The notes: generated by a model from the sequence alone, not told the origin. A stretch of DNA of 64,000 nucleotides from an uncultured Dyadobacter sp. (GCF_946482605.1 NZ_CAMLSE010000008.1:241269-305268); one strand, 5' to 3'. Shown: positions 8,234 through 17,304, counted from the stretch's first letter. Numbers and translations are program-made.

Positions 8234-10048
8234 TTAAGCCATTTCCATTTTGGACGCGTAGCGCTTGCGCTCGTTTTCGTCCAGGTATATTTTCCGCATA
8301 CGCATGCTCTGCGGTGTTACTTCAAGGTACTCGTCTTTCTGGATGTATTCCATCGATTCTTCCAGCGAGAAGTTGATTTTCGGAGCGATTCTCAACCCGT
8401 CATCCGTACCGGAAGCACGCATGTTGGTCAATTTTTTCGCTTCCTGCAAGTTTACAACGATATCGTTCGGGCGGTTGTGCTCTCCGATAACCTGTCCACC
8501 ATAAATTTCATCGCCCGGCTCTACGAAGAAACGTCCGCGATCCTGCAATTTGTCAATCGTATAACCCGTAGCAGGTCCTGTATTTTTAGAAATGATAGAA
8601 CCACTGATACGTCCCGGGATTGGTCCGCGGAAAGTGCCGAACTCTTTGAAACGGTGCGTCATCACTGCTTCTCCCTGAGTCGCAGTCAATACATTCGAAC
8701 GAAGTCCGATCAAACCTCTTGAAGGAATCACGAATTCAAGGTGTTGCAAATCTCCTTTTGGTTCCATGATCAGCAATTCGCCTTTACGTTGCGTCGCCAG
8801 TTCAATTACTTTACCAGCAGTTGCCTCAGGCACATCCACTACCAACGTTTCGATCGGTTCCAGACGCTCACCGTTTTCATCTTCTTTGAAAAGTACTTGT
8901 GGCTGACCCAATTGCAATTCATAACCTTCACGACGCATTGTTTCGATCAGTACTGACAAGTGAAGGATACCCCGTCCGAAAACCAGGAATTTATCTTCTG
9001 TATCCGTAGGCTCAACACGAAGTGCAAGGTTCTTTTCAGTTTCTTTCATCAGGCGGTCACGAAGGTGACGTGATGTTACAAACTTGCCTTCTTTTCCGAA
9101 GAATGGTGAGTTGTTGATCGTGAAAAGCATGTTCATAGTCGGCTCATCCACGGCAATACGTGCGATTGGCTCCGGATTTTCGAGATCAGCAAGTGTATCA
9201 CCGATTTCAAAATCGTCGATACCCGTTACTGCGCAGATATCACCTGCGGAAACTTCCGCCACTTTCACTCTTCCAAGACCTTCGAAAGTCTGAAGTTCTT
9301 TTACTTTCACTTTCTTGATCACACCGTCGGCTTTGCAAAGAGACAATGTAGATCCTTCTTTAATTGTTCCTCTTTTTACACGACCGATGGCGATACGGCC
9401 AACGAATGCATTGTAGTCAAGGGAAGTAATCTGCATTTGCAAAGTACCTTCGTCGATCACTGGCGCAGGAATAGATTCGATGATCGTATCCAGCAAATAG
9501 GTAATGTTATCAGTTGGTTTCTGCCAATCCGGGCCCATCCAGCCTTGTTTTGAAGAACCATAAACGGTAACAAAGTCCAATTGGTCTTCGGTAGCGCCCA
9601 GGTTGAACATCAAATCAAAAACGTTTTCCTGAACTTCTTCGGGGCGGCAGTTTTCTTTATCTACTTTATTAACAACCACGATCGGTTTCAAACCCAAATC
9701 AATGGCTTTGCCCAATACGAAACGGGTCTGAGGCATTGGTCCCTCAAATGCATCGACCAGCAACAACACGCCATCAGCCATTTTAAGAACACGCTCCACT
9801 TCACCACCGAAGTCTGCGTGACCTGGTGTATCAATTACATTGATTTTAACGTCTTTGTAACGTACCGATACGTTCTTGGAAACAATTGTAATCCCACGCT
9901 CACGTTCCAGATCGTTGTTGTCGAGAATCAGGTCATCGAACTCCTGGTTGTCACGAAACAGCTTTGACGCGTGGATGATTTTGTCAACCAAAGTGGTTTT
10001 ACCGTGGTCAACGTGCGCAATAATTGCGATGTTACGAATGGCTTGCAT
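8234..10048 (-). CDS. typA: Ribosome-associated GTPase TypA/BipA
   Basis: 604-residue translational GTPase of the EF-G/LepA class that binds ribosomes and assists 50S assembly and stress or low-temperature growth. The G domain is complete: G1 AHVDHGKTTLV (residues ~11-21), G2 region ITIVSKN, G3 DTPGHADFGGE, G4 NKVDKENC. It is followed by the beta-barrel domain II, two alpha/beta domains with RGILHLSVLIETMRREG, and the TypA-specific C-terminal domain. Length is normal for the family. A -7 element (10150-10157) and ~95-nt leader lie upstream; a strong hairpin terminates the gene. It is a stand-alone unit between gdhA and the divergent peptidase gene. Confidence 0.96.
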   Translation of the reverse strand: MQAIRNIAIIAHVDHGKTTLVDKIIHASKLFRDNQEFDDLILDNNDLERERGITIVSKNVSVRYKDVKINVIDTPGHADFGGEVERVLKMADGVLLLVDAFEGPMPQTRFVLGKAIDLGLKPIVVVNKVDKENCRPEEVQENVFDLMFNLGATEDQLDFVTVYGSSKQGWMGPDWQKPTDNITYLLDTIIESIPAPVIDEGTLQMQITSLDYNAFVGRIAIGRVKRGTIKEGSTLSLCKADGVIKKVKVKELQTFEGLGRVKVAEVSAGDICAVTGIDDFEIGDTLADLENPEPIARIAVDEPTMNMLFTINNSPFFGKEGKFVTSRHLRDRLMKETEKNLALRVEPTDTEDKFLVFGRGILHLSVLIETMRREGYELQLGQPQVLFKEDENGERLEPIETLVVDVPEATAGKVIELATQRKGELLIMEPKGDLQHLEFVIPSRGLIGLRSNVLTATQGEAVMTHRFKEFGTFRGPIPGRISGSIISKNTGPATGYTIDKLQDRGRFFVEPGDEIYGGQVIGEHNRPNDIVVNLQEAKKLTNMRASGTDDGLRIAPKINFSLEESMEYIQKDEYLEVTPQSMRMRKIYLDENERKRYASKMEMA

Positions 10049-10149
10049 TGTTTTATAGATCAGTTGTTTACGGCGTTGCTACGAAATGGTTAGAACTACG
10101 CGCAAAGCCGTTTGGCTTTTGTCTGGACGGAATTTGGCCAAACAGGGTG

Positions 10150-10157
10150 CAAATGTA
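10150..10157 (-). promoter_or_regulatory. typA promoter -7 element
   Basis: On the minus strand the octamer reads TACATTTG followed by C, an exact match to the Bacteroidota -7 consensus TAnnTTTG. It predicts a start site near 10144 and a ~95-nt leader. The -33 box (TTTG consensus) is weak at the expected distance. Confidence 0.55.
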
Positions 10158-10353
10158 CGCACTTTTTACCTGAATAACAGTATTTTACAATTAAATAATT
10201 GTTATCCCGTGAAAAACAGGCTTTAAACTACGAGAAGTGCAAAAAGTGTAGAAAAATGTTAAATGGATGCAATTTTCTTTTCGGACATCCGGTATAAATT
10301 GTCGGGATCGAAGTCGACACCATTGTCCCAGGTAAGTGTTCCAATTCCCGCAT

Positions 10354-10384
10354 TTTGCAATCGACCCCGTGTTTCGTTAATTTG
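10354..10384 (+). promoter_or_regulatory. Promoter of the M28 peptidase gene
   Basis: TTTG at 10354-10357, a 19-bp spacer and TTAATTTG at 10377-10384 give the Bacteroidota -33/-7 arrangement with one mismatch in the -7 box. The predicted transcription start (~10390) leaves a ~24-nt leader before the ATG at 10414. Confidence 0.6.
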
Positions 10385-10413
10385 TGGGAATTGAATGTCC
10401 ATTTAATCTTAAC

Positions 10414-12036
10414 ATGAACAAAAACCTATTGGCTGGATTATTCCTGTCCCTCAACACATTGGCATTTGCACAGGGTAGCCTGCCTCAGGACCGCCTGCCG
10501 CAGGACGATGCAACCAAATATGCTGAAAGTATCACACCGGCTGACTTGAAAAAACACCTTGTCATTATCGCGTCCGACAGCCTTGAAGGGCGGGATACCG
10601 GATCTCCCGGTCAGAAGAAGGCGGCTGAGTACGTGTCAAAATATTACAAACAATATGGTTTGCAGCCCATTGCCGCGGCGTCCGACGGCTCCAAAAGCTA
10701 TTTGCAGAAGTACAAACTCTACAAGCGCAGCTGGGGTGAAGTGTACGTGAAATCCGATGGCAAAAAGTATGAATTCAATAAGGATTTTTACCTGAATGGC
10801 CTGCTCGATATTCCCGGGGAGGTCAGTACCAATGTAGTGGTAGCCGGTTACGGGATCGATGATTCCAGGTACAATGACTATGCCGACCTGGATGTAAAAG
10901 ACAAGTCGGTCGTTGTTTTTGAAGGAGAGCCGAAAATCTCCGGCGATAAGTATTTGCTGAGCGGCAATTCGGAAAAAAGCAAATGGAGTGGGCCGGTGTC
11001 ATGGCAGGTAAAGGCCAAACTGGCACAGGAGAAAGGGGCAAAATACGTATTCATTATTACGGATAAGACGGGTGAAGATCTCGACAAGGAGATCCGGCAG
11101 CGGGCGGTAATGGCCCGGCGGTTCAGCGCACCCACACTGAAACCGGTGCAGGAAAACCCGGCCGGAATCGCGGCGTTCGTGCTCAGCCCGACTGTTGCGG
11201 CTGAAATACTGGGCACTTCGGCATCCAAACTTTCAAAAGTCAAATCCGATATCGATAAATCAGGCAAGCCTTCTTCCAAAAGCTTTACAGGTAAGGTGGC
11301 CCTGAAAGCGGAACGTGTGAGCGAGACGATCGATACTGAAAATGTAGCGGGTTTTATGGAAGGCAGCGACAAGAAGGATGAGGTGCTGGTTATCAGCGCG
11401 CATTTGGACCATATCGGGATCTCGGCCAATGGAGAAATCAACAATGGCGCTGACGACGACGGCTCAGGAACGGTGACGTTGCTCGAACTGGCAGAGGCAT
11501 TCAGCAAGGCAAAAGCGGAGGGTAAAGGGCCTCGCAGAAGTATTCTGTTCCTGAATGTGACAGGCGAGGAAAAAGGACTGTTTGGTTCGGAGTACTACTC
11601 TGAAAACCCGCTGTTGCCTCTCAAAAATACCATTGCTGATTTGAACATCGATATGATCGGGCGGGTCGACGAGGCGCATAAGAATGACCATCATTACGTC
11701 TATCTGATTGGTTCGGACAAGCTTTCGTCGAAGCTCCACGAGATCAGCGAGGAGGCCAACAAGAAGTATATCAATTTCAAGCTGGACTATACTTTCAACG
11801 ACCCGAAAGACCCTAATCGCTTCTACTACCGGTCGGACCATTACAACTTCGCTAAAATGGGTGTCCCTGTTATTTTCTATTTCACGGGTGTGCATGAGGA
11901 TTACCACCGGCCCGGCGATGATGTCGAAAAGATCCTGTTCGACAAGCAGTCGCAGATCGTGAAACTGGTTTTCCATACCGCCTGGGAATTGGTGAACCGC
12001 GATGAGCGCATTGTGGTGGATAGCAATAAGGAATAG
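10414..12036 (+). CDS. Secreted M28-family zinc aminopeptidase with PA-like insert
   Basis: 540-residue exported peptidase. Residues 1-18 form a signal peptide ending ...TLAFAQ. The first half includes a protease-associated-type region around a VVVAGYGID strand (residues ~125-270). The C-terminal half carries the co-catalytic zinc ligands of family M28: His in SAHLDHIG, bridging Asp in NNGADDDGSG, catalytic Glu pair in TGEEKGLFGSEY, Asp in NIDMIGR and the last His in GVHEDYHRPGDD. Such enzymes trim N-terminal residues from peptides in the periplasm or outside the cell. The ATG at 10414 fits both the signal peptide and the promoter at 10354-10384. The TraB/GumN gene follows after 47 bp on the same strand. 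Confidence 0.92.
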   Translation: MNKNLLAGLFLSLNTLAFAQGSLPQDRLPQDDATKYAESITPADLKKHLVIIASDSLEGRDTGSPGQKKAAEYVSKYYKQYGLQPIAAASDGSKSYLQKYKLYKRSWGEVYVKSDGKKYEFNKDFYLNGLLDIPGEVSTNVVVAGYGIDDSRYNDYADLDVKDKSVVVFEGEPKISGDKYLLSGNSEKSKWSGPVSWQVKAKLAQEKGAKYVFIITDKTGEDLDKEIRQRAVMARRFSAPTLKPVQENPAGIAAFVLSPTVAAEILGTSASKLSKVKSDIDKSGKPSSKSFTGKVALKAERVSETIDTENVAGFMEGSDKKDEVLVISAHLDHIGISANGEINNGADDDGSGTVTLLELAEAFSKAKAEGKGPRRSILFLNVTGEEKGLFGSEYYSENPLLPLKNTIADLNIDMIGRVDEAHKNDHHYVYLIGSDKLSSKLHEISEEANKKYINFKLDYTFNDPKDPNRFYYRSDHYNFAKMGVPVIFYFTGVHEDYHRPGDDVEKILFDKQSQIVKLVFHTAWELVNRDERIVVDSNKE

Positions 12037-12083
12037 GTTTTTTTAATAGAGTGGGAAAGAGGTAACACTATAATGCCTTGTAT

Positions 12084-12944
12084 ATGAGGAGGAAACTACT
12101 GTTGTTTTTTTGTTGCTTCGTGTGCGCCATTGTGCGGGCGCAGGCTCCGGTTGAGAATGCATTGCTCTGGAAGATCAGCGGGCGCGGACTCACAAAGCCC
12201 TCCTATCTGTTTGGCACGATTCACCTGATATGCCCCGCCGATTTTTCACTCAGCGATTCACTGAAAACGGCACTTACCCATTCGCAGCAAGTCGCGCTGG
12301 AAATCGATATGGATGACCCCGGAATGATGGCCGGGATGATGAAAACAATGAATATGAAGGATGGTAACGAGTTGAAGAAGCTCGTTACCACTGAGGAATA
12401 CGAACGGCTGAGCCGTTTTTATAAAGACTCGGTAGGGATGGGTCTGGCGATGTTTGAGCACGCGAAGCCGTTTGTACTGATGGGCCCGCTTTTCAATGCG
12501 GTACTGGATTGTCAGCCGCAATCCTACGAAATGGCGCTGGTGGATCTCGCCGGCAAGCAGAAGTCCGAGGTGATCGGAATTGAAACGCTGGAAGAACAGA
12601 TGGCTATTTTCGATACGATTCCTTATAAAGACCAGATGAAGATGCTGCTCAGCATGATCGACAGTCTGCCGCAGGCGAGAAAGGAATTCAAAAGTCTCGT
12701 GGGTTTATACAAGGATCAGAATATCGGAGAACTGTACCGGATGACTTTGAAAAGCGAGTTTGGGATCGAAGGTAATGAGGAGATCATGCTGTATTCCCGC
12801 AATCAAAAATGGATTCCGCGCGTGCGGAGGATCATGAGTGACAAGCCGACATTTTTTGCTGTTGGTGCGGCGCATTTGGGGGGAGAAAAAGGTGTAATTG
12901 CTTTGCTGAGGAAGGAAGGTTACACTGTGAGGGCGGTCAGGTGA
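12084..12944 (+). CDS. TraB/GumN-family protein, exported
   Basis: 286 residues with an N-terminal signal sequence (basic RRK then a Leu/Phe/Cys-rich core ending near the ...VRAQA site). The family landmarks are the early FGTIHL segment, with a conserved His in the GTIH motif (about residue 46), and the matching C-terminal GAAHLGG motif. The TraB/GumN (TIKI/pheromone-shutdown) fold is related to EreA/ChaN-like domains; eukaryotic TIKI members are metalloproteases, while bacterial members are mostly uncharacterised. The ATG at 12084 is used; a TTG two codons upstream is less likely. No terminator separates it from the upstream peptidase, so the two may be cotranscribed. Confidence 0.8.
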   Translation: MRRKLLLFFCCFVCAIVRAQAPVENALLWKISGRGLTKPSYLFGTIHLICPADFSLSDSLKTALTHSQQVALEIDMDDPGMMAGMMKTMNMKDGNELKKLVTTEEYERLSRFYKDSVGMGLAMFEHAKPFVLMGPLFNAVLDCQPQSYEMALVDLAGKQKSEVIGIETLEEQMAIFDTIPYKDQMKMLLSMIDSLPQARKEFKSLVGLYKDQNIGELYRMTLKSEFGIEGNEEIMLYSRNQKWIPRVRRIMSDKPTFFAVGAAHLGGEKGVIALLRKEGYTVRAVR

Positions 12945-13058
12945 GCAGGGAATTCGTTCGTTGATAATTCATACCTAGCCGTTTGGAAATTGTTGCTGGA
13001 TTGGCATGTGCAATTGGCCGGTAAAGGGGTATGTTTGGATAAATAAACTCCTACACAC

Positions 13059-13508
13059 TTGGCGGATGAACGAGGAAAATACCATCTGAATTTTGAGGAA
13101 GGTTGCTATGCTTTCCGATTCATCAGCGAAGGGCCACGTGGCAAAATTCAGAAGATCATTATTTTCAGGCCGCTTTTGGAAATTGATAACTATTATAATC
13201 TCTCTTTTGGAGATTGGGATGAAGTAACGCAGCAAATCGACGATACGACGATTTCGAATAACCAGGATACGCTAAAGATACTAAGCACTGTGGCCCATGC
13301 TGCGGAATCCTTTTTAGCAGTGAGGCCGGGAGCGGTAATTTTCGCGTCAGGAAATACCCTTTCACGGAACAGATTGTACCGGATGAGCATTGCAAAGCAT
13401 TGGGAGGAAATCAATAGCCGCTTTGTCCTTCGTGGCAGCACCGGGAAAAAATGGCAGTCGTTCAAAAAAGGGGTCGATTATGACGCTTTCTTGCTGTTTC
13501 GCAAATAG
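13059..13508 (+). CDS. DUF6934-family protein
   Basis: 149-residue soluble protein that I recognise as the DUF6934 type found mainly in Bacteroidota. Features are an FRFISEGPRGKIQKII strand near the N-terminus, a central FGDWDEVTQQIDDTTISNN segment, a helix with LSTVAHAAESFL, and the AVIFASGNTLSRNRLYRM stretch. Function is unknown. No ATG is available: the frame is closed by a stop at 13044, and the first usable start is TTG at 13059, unless translation starts at the second residue's vicinity by another codon. A 56-codon gene follows 29 bp downstream on the same strand, which suggests a two-gene module. Confidence 0.7.
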   Translation: MADERGKYHLNFEEGCYAFRFISEGPRGKIQKIIIFRPLLEIDNYYNLSFGDWDEVTQQIDDTTISNNQDTLKILSTVAHAAESFLAVRPGAVIFASGNTLSRNRLYRMSIAKHWEEINSRFVLRGSTGKKWQSFKKGVDYDAFLLFRK

Positions 13509-13537
13509 TAATCTTCAATCTGCTAAAACGCGTTGTT

Positions 13538-13708
13538 ATGAAAAATGAGCAAAACCAGATTTTGGAAGACGGTAACTCCTTCCCACCGCTCCCCGACCTG
13601 TCCAATGATCCTTTTTTAGCCAGAAAGGAAAAAATGGCGATCGAGTTTTTGAAGGAAAATCCCGTTCCCAGACACTTGCTGCCAAAAAGGAAAAAGGCAG
13701 TAAAATAG
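13538..13708 (+). CDS. 56-residue basic companion of the DUF6934 protein
   Basis: ATG at 13538 to TAG at 13706-13708, 29 bp after the DUF6934 gene. The 56-residue product has an acidic/proline-rich first half (LEDGNSFPPLPDLSNDP), a predicted helix (FLARKEKMAIEFLKENP) and a strongly basic end (PKRKKAVK). It has no signal or membrane segment. The frame reads well and the gene sits exactly where a second operon member would, but I know no named family for it. It converges on nuoN with 6 bp between stops. Coding status is inferred from position and composition. Confidence 0.55.
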   Translation: MKNEQNQILEDGNSFPPLPDLSNDPFLARKEKMAIEFLKENPVPRHLLPKRKKAVK

Positions 13709-13714
13709 GGTTTT

Positions 13715-15172
13715 TCAAAATGCCGAAATCCACCGCGTGAGCCATTCCGGGCTGAAAAATAGCATCAGCAATGCAACCAGAAACAGTCCGGCGATCAGTT
13801 TTCCCGAAGTGCTGTTGTTGGTGACAACTGCTTCGGCTCTCACGGTTTTGAAGAACAGCAAATAGGGCAACCGCATGTAGTAGGCCAGCGAAATAGCCGC
13901 ATTCAGAATCCCCCCGACAAGAAGCCAGAGCATCCAGGGAAACTCCTGCTCGTGGTAGCTCTCCCAAAGTGCCGAAAAAACCAGGAATTTTGAAGTAAAT
14001 CCGCCCGTAGGAGGCAGGCCGGCCAAGGCCACCATGACGACGGTCAGAATGCCGGAAATCCAGACGTAGCTGCGACCTAGCCCTTCGAAATCCGTCAGGT
14101 GTGTGTCGGAGCGGGGCTGTAAGAGGTCGACCAGGAAAAAAGCAGCCAGATTGATCACCAGATAGGCGGATGTGTAAAACACGGCAGCTTCAAACCCGAA
14201 CCGGCTGTAAGCGGCAATCCCTACAAGCAGATAGCCGGCTTGTGCAATGGAGGAGTAAGCGAGAAGCCTGCGCGCATTGTTTTGCCACAATGCAGCCACA
14301 TTACCGATGGTCATGCTGATGAGTGCAATACCTCCCAAAACAGGGAAATACTGCGCCGGGAAAATACCTGCAAGGCGCATTAACACCAACACGACAGCCG
14401 CTTTGGGTGCTACGGACAAAAATGATACGAGCGGGGTGGGTGCGGCTTCATAAACGTCGGGTGTCCATACGTGGAAGGGCACCAGGGAAAGCTTAAAAAG
14501 CAATCCTGCGAGTGTCAGTACAATGGTCACCGTTACCACCAGGTCGGGGTTGCTGCCCAGTGTCACGGTAATGGCGTCATTGGTAATATCCAGCGTCCCG
14601 CTCAGTCCGTAGATCAGCGAAATACCGTACAGCATCACAGCGGAACTCGCGGTTCCGAAAAGCAGGTATTTGATGCCCCCTTCCGCTGCTTTTTTGTATG
14701 GCGACAATGCGACGAGCAGGTAGGAGCTAATGGAAATCACTTCCAGGGACAAATATATAGACAGCAAGTGTGTCGACATCGTCAGCAGGTTCATTCCTGC
14801 AACGGCGGCGATCAGCAATGCATGGTATTCGGCCGGGAAATCGTATTTTAGTATCCTGACATGCATTAATGTGAAGATCCAGGCCAGCGTGATCAGTATT
14901 TTGAAGAAGACCGCCTGCCTGTCGAGGAACAGCATAGGCCGGAACCGGAAAGACGGCTCGGCATTCCATTGACCGAGGATCAGCAAGAGTGTAATCAATG
15001 CGCCTGCTAGTGCGATGTTCTGAAGATAGGCCGAAGTTTTTTCCTTACCGATGCGTTTCACCAGCATGATTTCCGTCAGCAGGAAGCCGCAAAAGAAAAT
15101 GGCCAGAAATATTTCAGGTACGATTCCGCCGAGGCTCTGGCGTATATGGATGAGCTGATCGTTGATGTCCAA
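13715..15172 (-). CDS. nuoN: NADH-quinone oxidoreductase subunit N
   Basis: About 485-residue membrane subunit of respiratory complex I, one of the three antiporter-like proton-pumping subunits. It has about 14 hydrophobic helices; diagnostic segments are LTMSTHLLSIYLSLEVISISSY (split here: LLSIYLSLE with the conserved Glu) and FKLSLVPFHVWTPDVYEAAP. Start choice: the frame is open to an ATG at 15265, but that would lie 8 bp from the divergent gene's ATG and add ~31 odd residues. A -7 box at 15195-15202 and a TTG at 15172, giving MDINDQLIHIRQSLGG, fit better. No other nuo gene is in the window, so this subunit is either detached from the main operon or a paralogue. Confidence 0.88.
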   Translation of the reverse strand: MDINDQLIHIRQSLGGIVPEIFLAIFFCGFLLTEIMLVKRIGKEKTSAYLQNIALAGALITLLLILGQWNAEPSFRFRPMLFLDRQAVFFKILITLAWIFTLMHVRILKYDFPAEYHALLIAAVAGMNLLTMSTHLLSIYLSLEVISISSYLLVALSPYKKAAEGGIKYLLFGTASSAVMLYGISLIYGLSGTLDITNDAITVTLGSNPDLVVTVTIVLTLAGLLFKLSLVPFHVWTPDVYEAAPTPLVSFLSVAPKAAVVLVLMRLAGIFPAQYFPVLGGIALISMTIGNVAALWQNNARRLLAYSSIAQAGYLLVGIAAYSRFGFEAAVFYTSAYLVINLAAFFLVDLLQPRSDTHLTDFEGLGRSYVWISGILTVVMVALAGLPPTGGFTSKFLVFSALWESYHEQEFPWMLWLLVGGILNAAISLAYYMRLPYLLFFKTVRAEAVVTNNSTSGKLIAGLFLVALLMLFFSPEWLTRWISAF

Positions 15173-15194
15173 TGGAGCAGGTACAATTTTTGTG

Positions 15195-15202
15195 CAAAAG
15201 TA
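15195..15202 (-). promoter_or_regulatory. nuoN promoter -7 element
   Basis: Minus-strand octamer TACTTTTG matches TAnnTTTG exactly. A start site near 15188 places the TTG codon at 15172 about 16 nt downstream and excludes the longer ATG start at 15265. The -33 box is weak. Confidence 0.5.
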
Positions 15203-15273
15203 CGGAAAGATGGCAGGGAATCCAGCCCTTAGGCTTCCCAAGCCCGAACTTATCAAATTAACCAACTTAAATC

Positions 15274-15942
15274 ATGAAATATCTGCTAAGAATTTTCCTG
15301 CTGTGGCCTGCTATCACCGGGATTCAGGCAATGGCACAGGATTCGACGGGCCTGGCCGGAACACCATATCAGGAAGCACAGCTTTCGGGAGCGGGCGATA
15401 CCTCCCCCTATCTTTTCAAAGAATGGTATTCCGGTACTGTGCGGACCAATGACGACAAGGTACACGATGGTGTTCAGCTGCGTTATGATTTCGCCAAGGA
15501 TGAGGTTGAATATAAAACAGGCTCGGGGCTGTTCCGGTTATCTGCCGGGGTAACTGAATTTACAATACCCACCGGGCTGGATCTGTACACATTCAGGAGC
15601 GGTTACCCTTCGGTTGCTTCGAATACAGAGAAGAGCTTTTACCGGGTGCTCTACGATGGCAACACCAAGCTATTAAAAAAATACACACATCCTATCAAAG
15701 TAGAAAAAGCCAGCGCCACGCGCGAAATGGACGCGGGCGCCAGGCTTTTCCTTTTGAAAGACGATAAAATGAACCCTGTGCAGCTCAGCAACCGCAACAG
15801 TTTTCTGAAATTGCTCACCGACGAACGTAACAAGCTGAACTACGTGATCAAAGAGCAGCAGCTGGATTTTGCCGGCGAGGACGATCTGATCCGACTGCTT
15901 GAAGAGTATGACTCGTACAAAGCGGGGCGGGGCGGCAATTAG
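15274..15942 (+). CDS. Exported protein of unknown function
   Basis: 222 residues with a signal peptide (residues 1-22, cleavage near AMAQ-D). The mature protein is hydrophilic and mostly predicted beta strand; it contains a stretch reading LYTFRSGYPSVASNTEKSFYRVLYDGN and a C-terminal charged helix with two Leu-rich turns (NKLNYVIKEQQLDF). It lacks a lipobox, transmembrane helix or recognisable catalytic motif. Similar ~220-residue periplasmic proteins of Bacteroidota are annotated only as hypothetical, and I assign no role. It is divergent from nuoN and convergent with the phosphodiesterase-like gene, 2 bp between stops, so it is its own transcription unit. Confidence 0.75.
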   Translation: MKYLLRIFLLWPAITGIQAMAQDSTGLAGTPYQEAQLSGAGDTSPYLFKEWYSGTVRTNDDKVHDGVQLRYDFAKDEVEYKTGSGLFRLSAGVTEFTIPTGLDLYTFRSGYPSVASNTEKSFYRVLYDGNTKLLKKYTHPIKVEKASATREMDAGARLFLLKDDKMNPVQLSNRNSFLKLLTDERNKLNYVIKEQQLDFAGEDDLIRLLEEYDSYKAGRGGN

Positions 15943-15944
15943 GC

Positions 15945-17189
15945 CTATTTTTCCACAATCCAGCGGTTAGCGCTGTTGTATCTGCCTTCCAGAACAATCT
16001 TGTAAAAGCCGGATGGATATTTTGAAATATCTATTTCGGCTTTTTCATTGGTAACCTCCACTTCGTCCATCAGGTAATAGAGGTCGCGTCCCCCTTTTTC
16101 AAAGTGATTGGTAGTTGTAAGCCATATTTTCACTTTTCCTTCTTTTTCGACGGCCTTCCACGAAAGATTCACTTTGCCAGCCGATTTCTGCACGGCTGGT
16201 GACAGTACCGAGATCTTGCCTGTAAAAGGAACACCATCGACTTCGAATGCCTGTTCTTTTGGAACATTAATGCCCATATGCCTTGCCACGGTTGGGAAAA
16301 TGTCGACGACGCCGGGCATGGCTTTGAAATTGGGATTCAGATCTTTTGCATTCGTAACAATCCACGTACTGCGCTCGCGGTCGCTCTGGCCTCCGTGGCC
16401 CTTGCCGGTTTTCGCATCGCGGCCGTGATCGGTAGTCACCACGATCAGCCAGTCTTCGTCAAAGTTCTTTTCGCGGTAGGTAATGGATTTCCAAAGTCTG
16501 CCCATTTGATCGTCCATCATCTGAATCGCTTTATGGAATTGCTCGCTGTCGCCGTATTTGTGGCCCATATCATCAGTGTATTCCAAATAGACCCACGACA
16601 GATCCGGCCCGTTGTCGTGAATATACGCCGAGGCTTCGTTCACCACTTTTTCATCGATTTGATGAATGTATTCACTTTGCTTGTCATGCTTGAAATGCAC
16701 GGTATCGAGTTCAAAACCGTCGTACGAATAATCCAATTGCAGTTTATTGGTCTGAGGCAGGTTCGTGCCGACGAGTTTGGTGCGGTTATCGAGCCAGGTC
16801 GAGAAGACGGCGGTCCTTTTGTGGGGGTATTGTTCTTCTAAAAAGCGGAATAATGTCCAGTAATTGTAGTTCGGTTCCTTAATATCGTTATCCCAAACGT
16901 TGTGTTTGTTGACCCAGGTTCCGGTTAGCAAACTGTTGTATCCCACGGCTGAAATGGTCGGTGTTTGCGAGTAGGTGCCCTTACCGCCGCCAACGTGGGC
17001 GCGGGTGTAGCCGCCCACTTTCGCGATGGCGTCGAGATGAGGCGTCGCAATTTTTTCTTTGCTGTCGCTTGAAATGCCATCCACGATGACGAAGACGACT
17101 TTCTTGGTTTTGGCGTTCTGAGAGAAAGCATTGGGAAGGGTGCTAATGGCCAGCAACGCCCCAAAAAACAGGTATAACCGCTTTTTCAT
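15945..17189 (-). CDS. Alkaline phosphatase superfamily enzyme (NPP-like), exported
   Basis: 414 residues with a signal peptide (1-23, ending NAFSQ). The alkaline-phosphatase fold shows the first metal Asp in FVIVDGISSD, the nucleophile region TYSQTPTISAVGYNSLLTG (Thr/Ser), a second metal site in YLEYTDDMGHKYG, and the last in VTTDHGRDAKTGKGHGG. The family hydrolyses phosphate mono- or diesters (nucleotide pyrophosphatase/phosphodiesterase or phosphoglycerate mutase-like members); the exact substrate is open. A ~90-residue C-terminal beta domain follows the catalytic part and might bind carbohydrate or aid secretion (inference). The gene is separated from the upstream outer-membrane-like gene by a hairpin terminator. 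Confidence 0.82.
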   Translation of the reverse strand: MKKRLYLFFGALLAISTLPNAFSQNAKTKKVVFVIVDGISSDSKEKIATPHLDAIAKVGGYTRAHVGGGKGTYSQTPTISAVGYNSLLTGTWVNKHNVWDNDIKEPNYNYWTLFRFLEEQYPHKRTAVFSTWLDNRTKLVGTNLPQTNKLQLDYSYDGFELDTVHFKHDKQSEYIHQIDEKVVNEASAYIHDNGPDLSWVYLEYTDDMGHKYGDSEQFHKAIQMMDDQMGRLWKSITYREKNFDEDWLIVVTTDHGRDAKTGKGHGGQSDRERSTWIVTNAKDLNPNFKAMPGVVDIFPTVARHMGINVPKEQAFEVDGVPFTGKISVLSPAVQKSAGKVNLSWKAVEKEGKVKIWLTTTNHFEKGGRDLYYLMDEVEVTNEKAEIDISKYPSGFYKIVLEGRYNSANRWIVEK

Positions 17190-17210
17190 AAATTGAATGA
17201 CTGTTTAATA

Positions 17211-17258
17211 AAAAATCCCCCAAATTAACGGCAAATTCGCCGGATTTAGGGGATTTTT
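17211..17258 (-). terminator. Intrinsic terminator after the small outer-membrane-like gene
   Basis: The arms 17211-17220 and 17249-17258 pair perfectly over 10 bp, with an inner CGGC/GCCG hairpin. A-runs on the left give a U-tract in minus-strand RNA. It ends the ffh-containing unit about 45 bp after the stop at 17305. Confidence 0.8.
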
Positions 17259-17304
17259 AAAGCTAAGAAATTATTATCAAACAGAATTTTTCAATCCTTT
17301 TTCG

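Larger units (their letters stand above)
10049..10413. other. Divergent intergenic region between typA and the M28 peptidase gene
   Basis: This 365-bp gap holds the minus-strand promoter of typA (-7 at 10150-10157) and the plus-strand promoter of the peptidase gene (10354-10384). Between them lies AT-rich sequence in which I see no convincing hairpin, RNA gene or small coding frame. Confidence 0.6.

Noticed and set aside
10878..11507. 209-residue minus-strand frame
   Set aside because: Antisense to the M28 peptidase, whose catalytic motifs make it the true gene.
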